From positions 1 through 38,076 of the forward strand of contig JAFGNU010000101.1 in assembly GCA_016926875.1 (NCBI GenBank): a DNA stretch of 38,076 bases, read 5' to 3'. Every line of letters begins with the position of its first letter. The stretch's first letter is position 1. Made by a program: the position numbers and the translations under genes. Shown here piece by piece: positions 32,808 through 38,076 of this stretch. The stretch comes from Anaerolineae bacterium. GTDB taxonomy: Bacteria > Chloroflexota > Anaerolineae > Aggregatilineales > Aggregatilineaceae. Below the pieces are notes generated by a model that worked only from the letters and a program-made list of their open reading frames with translations, was not told the origin of the DNA and searched no databases.

Positions 32808-33884
32808 ATGCGGACCAAACGAACACTGTTGATTATCCTTGTGCTGCTGGCCGCACTGGGGGCGCTGCCGGTGAGCGCGCAGGATGGCGGCGGTGAAGAT
32901 GATGAGCTGCCCACCCCCGCCGATCCGTTGGGCGGCGCGACCGGGTTCGCCACGCTGGACGAGCGAACCGACGTAACGCTGCTGCTGGACTGGGTGCCGA
33001 ACACCAACCACACCGGCTTTTACGTGGCGCAGGCGCTCGGCTACTACGACGAAGCGAACCTGGACGTATCGATCCAGGAACCGACCGACCTGATGGTCGA
33101 AACGGCGGTCACCAGCGGCGCGGCGCAGTTTGGCATCGGTTACCAGGAGTTTGTGACCTACGCCCTGGCGGACGGGATGCCGGTGGTATCGGTGGCGGCC
33201 ATCATCCAGCACAACACGTCCGGCTTTGTGACGCTGCATAGCGAGGACCCCGTCAGCCGTCCCGCCGATCTCGCGGGCAAGCGCTATGGCGGGTTTGGCC
33301 TGCCGGACCTGGAAAGCGCCGTGATCGACCAACTGCTGGTATGCGACGGGGCCGAAGCGGGCAGCGTTGAATATATCGACGTGGGCTATGCCGATCCGAT
33401 CCCGCTCATGGAGCGCGACCGCATCGATTTTGTGTGGATGTATTACGCCTGGACCGGCATTGACGCGGAACTGCGCGGCGCTGACCTGGACGCGATCATG
33501 CTGCGCGCCTATCCTGACTGTCTGCCCGACTACTACACGCCGATCCTGATCACCAGCCAGGACATGATCGATACGAATCCCGACGTGGTCGCGGCCTTTG
33601 TCCAGGCGTCGGCGCGCGGCTTTGCCTACGCGATCCGCAGCCCGGCAGCAGCAGCGGACATCCTGATCGATGCCACGCCCGAAACCGGCCCGGAGCTGAT
33701 CCGTACCAGCGCCCAATGGCTCGCGCCGCAGTACCAGGCCGACGCGCCGCGCTGGGGCCAGCAGTCGCTTGACGTGTGGCAGGGGTTCAGCGATTTCCTG
33801 GTGGAAAACGGCATCCTGGCCGAGGGTATCGACGCGGGAGCGGCCTTCACGAACGACTTTCTGCCCGGATCGGTTGAGGACTAG
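32808..33884 (+). CDS. thiY: Periplasmic-type substrate-binding protein of thiamin-precursor ABC transporter (ThiY-like)
   Basis: This protein has 358 residues from ATG 32808, behind a near-perfect AAGGAGGAG. A signal peptide (MRTKRTLLIILVLLAALGALPVSAQ) with cleavage near Ala-Gln is followed by an acidic linker. The mature part opens with LLLDWVPNTNHTGFYVAQALGYYDEANLDVSI, the NMT1/THI5-like signature of pyrimidine-binding proteins. It continues with FGIGYQEFVTYALADGMPVVSVAAIIQHNTSG and GKRYGGFGLPDLESAVIDQLL. No lipobox is seen, so anchoring is unclear for an organism that may lack an outer membrane. Operon position and the WVPNTNHTGFYVA text support a thiamin pyrimidine precursor ligand. Confidence 0.88.
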   Translation: MRTKRTLLIILVLLAALGALPVSAQDGGGEDDELPTPADPLGGATGFATLDERTDVTLLLDWVPNTNHTGFYVAQALGYYDEANLDVSIQEPTDLMVETAVTSGAAQFGIGYQEFVTYALADGMPVVSVAAIIQHNTSGFVTLHSEDPVSRPADLAGKRYGGFGLPDLESAVIDQLLVCDGAEAGSVEYIDVGYADPIPLMERDRIDFVWMYYAWTGIDAELRGADLDAIMLRAYPDCLPDYYTPILITSQDMIDTNPDVVAAFVQASARGFAYAIRSPAAAADILIDATPETGPELIRTSAQWLAPQYQADAPRWGQQSLDVWQGFSDFLVENGILAEGIDAGAAFTNDFLPGSVED

Positions 33885-34658
33885 TTGGAACAAAACGCCT
33901 GTATCGAAGTGCGCGGTGTGAGCAAAACCTTCCGCGATGGCGGGCGGTCTGTGCACGCGCTGGACGATATCTCGTTTTCGGCGTGCTCCGGCGAGTTTGT
34001 GACGTTTATCGGGCCGAGCGGCAGCGGCAAAAGCACGCTCTTCAACCTGATCACCGGCCTGTCCGAGCCGGACACAGGCGACATCCTGATCGGCGGGCAG
34101 GCGGTCGGCAGGCGAACCGGGCTAGTGGGCTATATGCCACAGCGTGACCTGCTGCTGCCCTGGCGCAGCGTGTTAAACAACGTGATCCTTGGCCCGGAAC
34201 TGGATGGGCAGTCCCGGCGGGCGGCGCGCCAGCAGGCCCGCGAACTGCTGCCGCTGTTTGGGCTGGAAGGGTTTGAGCACGCCTATCCCGATACCCTGTC
34301 TGGCGGGATGCGTCAGCGGGCGGCGCTGCTGCGGACCTTCCTCACCGGGCGCGAGGTGCTGCTGCTCGACGAACCGTTTGGAGCGCTGGACGCGCTGACC
34401 CGGCGCGAGCTTCAGCGCTGGCTGTTGGACGTGTGGCAGCGCTTCCGCAAAACGATCCTGTTCATCACGCACGACGTCGAAGAAGCGGTCTTCCTGGCCG
34501 ACCGGGTGCTGGTTTTCAGCGCGCGTCCGGGGCGCATCGTCACCACGCTGGAAGTGGATTTACCGCGCCCGCGCCGGTCATTGTCGTTGATGTCCGACGA
34601 CCTGCGGCGGCTGGAAGCGGACCTGCTCAGCGCGTTAGAGGCGGGTAACGGTGCGTAA
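33885..34658 (+). CDS. thiZ: ABC transporter ATPase of thiamin-precursor type (ThiZ-like)
   Basis: This protein has 257 residues from TTG 33885, which directly abuts the stop codon of the binding-protein gene; GAGG inside the preceding coding region serves as binding site. Walker A is GPSGSGKST at 43-51. The Q-loop region is MPQRDLLLPWRSV, the signature LSGGMRQRAALLRTFL, Walker B VLLLDEPFGALD, and the switch region ITHDVEEAVFLADRVLVF. This is a complete nucleotide-binding domain of the nitrate/sulfonate/thiamin-precursor subgroup. It energises uptake through the permease at 31874. It is the last clear member of the riboswitch-controlled operon. Confidence 0.9.
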   Translation: MEQNACIEVRGVSKTFRDGGRSVHALDDISFSACSGEFVTFIGPSGSGKSTLFNLITGLSEPDTGDILIGGQAVGRRTGLVGYMPQRDLLLPWRSVLNNVILGPELDGQSRRAARQQARELLPLFGLEGFEHAYPDTLSGGMRQRAALLRTFLTGREVLLLDEPFGALDALTRRELQRWLLDVWQRFRKTILFITHDVEEAVFLADRVLVFSARPGRIVTTLEVDLPRPRRSLSLMSDDLRRLEADLLSALEAGNGA

Positions 34659-34683
34659 GCGCGGTGTCAGTTGCGCGTTTGTG

Positions 34684-34711
34684 TTGTGCCTCGCGCCGGA
34701 TGTGGCATAAT
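34684..34711 (+). promoter_or_regulatory. Candidate extended -10 promoter
   Basis: TTGTGC (34684-34689) lies 16 bases before CATAAT (34706-34711). TGG directly upstream of the -10 (34703-34705) makes an extended -10 element. It is placed 44 bases ahead of the membrane-protein start at 34755 and would make that gene independent of the thiamin operon. Confidence 0.5.
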
Positions 34712-34754
34712 AGAAGCTGTGTGACGCCACAATCACTCCAGGTGGATCGGTGGT

Positions 34755-35465
34755 ATGGACTGGTGGAAGTATTTTGGGCCAGCACTGCGCAGGATGTGGC
34801 GCGGAGCAGACCCGTACAGCATACGCGATTTTTACAATCCCCCCTGGCTGCTGCTGGTCCTGGCGCCGCTGGTGCTGCTGCCGCGTGATTGGGGTTCGAT
34901 CTTGCCGCCGCTGGCCTTGATTGCCGCGGCATGGCGTCGGCGGGCGTGGTGGACCGTGCCGATTGTGGGGACATCGCTCCCGTTTATCGCGTTGACCAAT
35001 TTTGCAAATGTAGACTGGGTGCCTATGCTGGGCGTGGCCTGGGGTGGGGCTGTTATGCCGTTGTTTGTGACAACCAAGCCTCAGGCGGGCGGGGTAGCCA
35101 TGTTGGCTGCGTGGCGGCGCCCGGCCCGATATGGCGTGCTGATCGTGTTTATGCTGGTCAGCGTGCTGCTGCTCCCGTCCTGGTGGCGCGATATGAGCCA
35201 GGGCATGGCGCTGACGACGTCGCCGTACAACGCCAGCCTGATGCCGTTTTCACTGCTGCCGGGGATCGCCGCTGTTGCGCTGACGCTGTGGTGTGAGTCG
35301 ATGCTGTGGGGCTGCGTGGCCTCGCTGCTGTTGGCGCCATACTGGTCGCTCCATTCGCTGGTGCCCACGCTCTTTTTGCTGACGTGCAAAAACTGGCGTT
35401 GGGGGCTGATGATTTCTGTGGCAATGTGGAGCGTGGTGGGTATTGGCCTTCTGTTTACCCTGTAG
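34755..35465 (+). CDS. Short polytopic membrane protein, GT87/DUF2029-like
   Basis: This protein has 236 residues from ATG 34755. MWRGADPYSIRDFYNPPW near the N-terminus has the G-x-D-P-Y loop of GT87-like transferases. VTTKPQAGGVAMLAAWRRP carries the conserved KPQ. Both motifs also appear in the protein at 12443-13633. About six to seven hydrophobic segments follow (LLLVLAPLVLLP, YGVLIVFMLVSVLLLPSWW and so on). It lacks the first TM helix and acidic loop of full-length relatives, so it is either a truncated homologue or a reduced family member. Function unknown, perhaps a lipid-linked sugar transferase or its remnant. Confidence 0.6.
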   Translation: MDWWKYFGPALRRMWRGADPYSIRDFYNPPWLLLVLAPLVLLPRDWGSILPPLALIAAAWRRRAWWTVPIVGTSLPFIALTNFANVDWVPMLGVAWGGAVMPLFVTTKPQAGGVAMLAAWRRPARYGVLIVFMLVSVLLLPSWWRDMSQGMALTTSPYNASLMPFSLLPGIAAVALTLWCESMLWGCVASLLLAPYWSLHSLVPTLFLLTCKNWRWGLMISVAMWSVVGIGLLFTL

Positions 35466-35568
35466 TAGCCAAATCCTGACAGGCTCGTGACCTGCGGCAG
35501 ACTGAACAAGCGAGTCGCACGCCGCAGCGGAGCTTGCAGCACCGAATGGTTACCGGTACGAGGTTAGC

Positions 35569-36363
35569 ATGTCGCTACCGCCCGATTTACAACGACTGCC
35601 TCCAGAGGCCCTTGACGTGATCCGCTGCCTGTCCAACCAGGAGCAGGGCGCGGAGGTCGATACGATTCGCGAGACCACCGGCCTGAGCGAACGCGGATTC
35701 CGCAAAGCGATCCGGCGTATCGTCACGCTGAAGTATGCGCAGATGCCGGACCGCGATTTTTACGTGCTGACGGACAAGGGCCGTGAAGCTGTGCAGGCCC
35801 TGCTGGCGCATGATGGCGCGCTGCCAGCAGCCGGTCCCTCGCCTGTTGAGCCGCCGCCAGCCGCCGTCCCCGTGCCGGTTGAGCCGCCGCCCGATGCTCC
35901 GGTCGAGCCAGCGCTCGCCGAGATGGACGCCGGGATCGCGCCTGAAACTGCTGCCCGGCCCGCCGCCATACACGAACGCGCGCTGTCTGTGCTGGTTGCG
36001 CAGGCATTGGTGCTGCGCGAAACGGCGATGATGATGGTCGGCTTTGACGCGGCAACCGACCAATCACCCCTATCGAAGCCGGGACGAGTGATCCTGCGCG
36101 TCAGTGCGCCGGGCTGTGATGTCGAGCCAACTGAGCACCCACTCAACGTGATCGGCAACCAGCCCGCCGGTCCGGTCCGGTTCCGAATCACGCCGCGCTG
36201 CGCGGGCACGGTGCGTGTCAGGATCGAGGTGTACCAGTACGTCATCGCCAACAATCTGGTGCCGGTCGGCGGGATGTTCTTTAACACCCCGGTGACCGAT
36301 CTGCCTACGCTTCAAAGCGCGCAGTTCCGCACGCTGGGCGCTGCGGTGCGGCTGTACGGGTAA
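35569..36363 (+). CDS. Winged-helix protein with Pro-rich linker and C-terminal beta-rich domain
   Basis: This protein has 264 residues from ATG 35569 (GAGG upstream). Residues about 8-85 form a helix-turn-helix candidate (DVIRCLSNQEQGAEVDTIRETTGLSERGFRKAIRRIVTLKYAQ...YVLTDKGREAV), MarR/winged-helix in style. Residues about 90-125 are a Pro-rich linker with repeated PVEPPP. About 140-264 contain alternating strands (GRVILRVSAPGCDVEP, GPVRFRITPRCAGTVRVRIEVYQYVIANNLV) resembling an Ig-like or trypsin-co-occurring/effector-associated beta domain. I do not recognise the exact family. It is the last GC-rich gene before the AT-rich TIR-helicase region. Confidence 0.65.
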   Translation: MSLPPDLQRLPPEALDVIRCLSNQEQGAEVDTIRETTGLSERGFRKAIRRIVTLKYAQMPDRDFYVLTDKGREAVQALLAHDGALPAAGPSPVEPPPAAVPVPVEPPPDAPVEPALAEMDAGIAPETAARPAAIHERALSVLVAQALVLRETAMMMVGFDAATDQSPLSKPGRVILRVSAPGCDVEPTEHPLNVIGNQPAGPVRFRITPRCAGTVRVRIEVYQYVIANNLVPVGGMFFNTPVTDLPTLQSAQFRTLGAAVRLYG

Positions 36364-36423
36364 ACAGACGCTTCTACACAAACATATCCTCATGATATTG
36401 AATAAACAATCTAGTATTCAAGG

Positions 36424-36451
36424 TTGTTAATTTTACCTTGAAGGATATAAT
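36424..36451 (+). promoter_or_regulatory. Promoter candidate for TIR-helicase gene
   Basis: TTGTTA (36424-36429) and a perfect TATAAT (36446-36451) are 16 bases apart in an AT-rich leader, giving a transcript start near 36458 and a leader of about 64 bases. In so AT-rich a stretch chance matches are more likely than elsewhere in the window. Confidence 0.5.
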
Positions 36452-36521
36452 TGCTATTGATGGACACATTATCGATTTTTATGGTCAGGATTTTGCATCT
36501 CAATGACCAAATGGGGGTAAT

Positions 36522-38000
36522 ATGGTATTTGCTTTTATTAGCTATTCCCGTAAAAATGATGATTTCGCTGATAGATTAAAAACCGATCTTACTGACGCTA
36601 GAATACAGGTATGGCAGGATCGGAAAAACATCCGCCGCGGAAAAAACTGGGATTCTTCAATTGAGGAAATACTACGGAGTAAGCGGATTACTCATGTTCT
36701 CTTTGTTCAGTCTGAGGATTCGGTCAAATCAGATATTGTAATAAGTGAGTTATCTGAGGCGTTTGAAAACGGTATTAAGTACATAATTCCTCTAATTATT
36801 GACGATAGCAAAGCTCCTTTGATTGTTAAACGGCGTAATCCAATCGACTTCCGAGTAGATTATGCTGCTGCTTTTGAAGAACTTCTGGCTGAGCTTGATG
36901 CCTATACTGAAGACCAACCATTCGATCAGTATATGAGTTCAGACAGTAGCCCAGTTATGCGAACTCCAACCCCTTGGCAGAAACGCGCTGCACGTGAAAC
37001 TGCTAGCCATATAAGACTCGTCGCAGGTCCAGGTACTGGCAAGTCATTTGTTATTGAAGAAAGAGTGAGGTGGTTATTGGAAAGAGGAGTACCACCGAAG
37101 AGTATATTTGTTGTTTCGTTTACTCGAGCCTCAAGCGCAGATTTGAAAAAGCGGATTGTCAAGTACTGTGAAGCTCACAATCAATTTTCTGTTCGTTCGA
37201 TAAGCGTTTCTACTCTTCACTCGCTGGCATTTAAAGCGCTACGTAGGAGTGGCTTTCTTTCAAAATATGCAACTACTCCCCGTGTGCTAGATGATTGGGA
37301 GCTAGAAAACGTCTTCGATGAAGAGTTCAAAGCGGAATACAGTTCTGCCTTTGCTAAAAAGAATGATCGAGTTGTAACAAACAGGGCCAGCGAAATTAGA
37401 CTTTTTTACGAAGCGTTGTGGTCCACAGGAAAAAAGAATCCGAGCGAATATGAGATGCCCGAGATTCCTGTTTCAGATGAGGAAAAACTAAAGTTTGAGA
37501 ATTTTCTTCGTTCGTTCACTACAGTTTATTCTTGTGTGCTGCCGGGCCAGATTGTACCTGAATGCGTTAGTCGGATTCGTTCTGGTTTACTCGATCCCAC
37601 TGCTGTTCTTAATATTGGGCATCTGATTGTTGATGAATATCAAGATTTGAATAGTTCTGATGTCGAATTCATAGATGCTGTTGCCGGAGGAAGTTCACCT
37701 GTTAACCTTTATGTTCTTGGGGATGATGACCAAAGCATATACTCATTTCGATTTGCTTACCCTCTGGGTATCCAAACGTTTCATGACCGCTATTCCGGAG
37801 CAAAGACTCATGTTTTACAGGAATGCTTTCGGTGTACACCTCAGATATTAAAGGAAGCTACTGGATTAATTCTAAGAAATGCAATGCCGCAGAGATTGGA
37901 CAAAAATATAGTATCGGTACATGAAGACATTCAAGGGGTTATAAATAGGTATCGTTTCACGAATGAGCAGTGTGAGGCACGATTTATTGCTCATGGATAA
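36522..38000 (+). CDS. TIR domain fused to UvrD/Rep-type helicase, apparently truncated
   Basis: The frame has 492 residues from ATG 36522 (GGGGG upstream). The TIR domain (1 to about 130) shows FISYSRKNDDFADRL, QVWQDRKNIRRGKNWDSSIEEIL and SDIVISELSEAFENGIKYIIPL, with Glu76 as the candidate NADase glutamate. The superfamily-1 helicase part starts at about 148 with a Q-motif glutamine (Gln153). It has Walker A AGPGTGKS (168-175), FTRASSADLKKRI (Ia), LIVDEYQDLN (371-375, motif II), LGDDDQSIYSFR (III) and ECFRCTPQIL (IV). It stops after EARFIAHG, before the 2A-domain motifs V and VI that UvrD proteins need. Base composition and codon use are AT-rich, unlike all upstream genes, suggesting horizontal acquisition. 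A transposase-like frame begins 36 bases after the stop. A phage-defence role is inferred. Confidence 0.85.
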   Translation: MVFAFISYSRKNDDFADRLKTDLTDARIQVWQDRKNIRRGKNWDSSIEEILRSKRITHVLFVQSEDSVKSDIVISELSEAFENGIKYIIPLIIDDSKAPLIVKRRNPIDFRVDYAAAFEELLAELDAYTEDQPFDQYMSSDSSPVMRTPTPWQKRAARETASHIRLVAGPGTGKSFVIEERVRWLLERGVPPKSIFVVSFTRASSADLKKRIVKYCEAHNQFSVRSISVSTLHSLAFKALRRSGFLSKYATTPRVLDDWELENVFDEEFKAEYSSAFAKKNDRVVTNRASEIRLFYEALWSTGKKNPSEYEMPEIPVSDEEKLKFENFLRSFTTVYSCVLPGQIVPECVSRIRSGLLDPTAVLNIGHLIVDEYQDLNSSDVEFIDAVAGGSSPVNLYVLGDDDQSIYSFRFAYPLGIQTFHDRYSGAKTHVLQECFRCTPQILKEATGLILRNAMPQRLDKNIVSVHEDIQGVINRYRFTNEQCEARFIAHG

Positions 38001-38015
38001 ATGAAAATAAATCCG

Positions 38016-38030
38016 GATGATGTTATCATC
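38016..38030. repeat. Short inverted repeat before the window's last reading frame
   Basis: GATGAT and ATCATC form a perfect 6-bp inverted repeat around GTT, between the truncated helicase stop and the start of the final frame. It could be part of an insertion-sequence end or a hairpin limiting read-through. Confidence 0.35.
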
Positions 38031-38035
38031 ATGGT

Positions 38036-38076
38036 ATGGCTAAACGACAATTTCAACTCAACGACAAAGAAATCGA
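38036..38076 (+). CDS. Start of a putative insertion-sequence transposase (IS630-like), cut by window end
   Basis: Only MAKRQFQLNDKEI is visible. The pattern MA[KR]R.F.L...E is common at the start of IS630-family transposases, and the position directly after a prematurely ended helicase gene fits an IS insertion. Thirteen residues are too few for certainty, no Shine-Dalgarno is obvious, and no terminal repeat could be confirmed because the element's other end is outside the window. Confidence 0.4.
   Translation, partial: MAKRQFQLNDKEI

Noticed and set aside
31172..33013. A 613-codon antisense frame across the thiamin operon
   Set aside because: It covers thiN, the permease and the start of the binding protein, all firmly identified on the plus strand. 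The translation is low-complexity with no family motif.
34659..34683. Possible terminator of the thiamin operon
   Set aside because: Only a short GCGC repeat pair is present; no stem long enough and no T run.

Overview
The window is a gene-dense, GC-rich chromosomal segment. It most resembles a filamentous-type Chloroflexota (Anaerolineae-like) genome. The grounds are overall protein style, a giant multi-GAF histidine kinase, a DUF4388 protein paired with a small GTPase, a DUF3048 lipoprotein, and an acyl-ACP-reductase-like protein outside cyanobacteria. This placement is inference; no rRNA or other phylogenetic marker is present apart from the last 52 codons of groEL. No tRNA, rRNA or CRISPR array was found.

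Layout. 1-8.3 kb is mostly housekeeping. It holds the groEL 3' end with a terminator, an M32 carboxypeptidase, a small two-CxxC protein, a Pro-rich hypothetical gene, an AT-rich 0.4-kb gap, an MFS transporter translationally coupled to dprA, a Nudix-like gene convergent with a four-TM protein, and a DUF3048 lipoprotein. 8.3-10.9 kb has a consensus promoter driving a DUF4388 protein, a Ras-like GTPase and an alpha/beta hydrolase. 11-16.9 kb looks like an envelope or lipid block: a left-handed beta-helix protein, a GT87-like membrane protein, a GT2 dolichyl-phosphate-mannose-synthase-like enzyme, a flippase-like membrane protein and an acyl-ACP-reductase-like oxidoreductase.

17.1-30.9 kb is a signalling block. 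It contains a REC protein with a degenerate GGDEF-like domain, a 3646-residue histidine kinase with about 17 GAF domains plus PAS domains, a stand-alone CheY-like receiver, and a second alpha/beta hydrolase. That hydrolase is a paralogue of the one at 10.1 kb, but glycine replaces its nucleophilic serine and it carries a long Pro-rich insertion. 30.95-34.66 kb is a thiamin operon: a near-consensus promoter, a TPP riboswitch, an intrinsic terminator whose U-tract ends one base before the first start codon, thiamin pyrophosphokinase, and a permease/binding protein/ATPase set of ThiXYZ type.

34.7-36.4 kb carries a short GT87-like membrane protein and a winged-helix protein with a Pro-rich linker. 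From about 36.36 kb base composition becomes visibly AT-rich. A TIR domain fused to a UvrD/Rep-type helicase is encoded there, but it stops after the first helicase domain. A new reading frame (MAKRQFQLNDKEI) that resembles the start of an IS630-type transposase then runs off the window. This looks like a horizontally acquired defence-type gene broken by an insertion sequence.

The most novel items are the 17-GAF kinase with its flanking receivers and pseudo-hydrolase, and the TIR-UvrD fusion.
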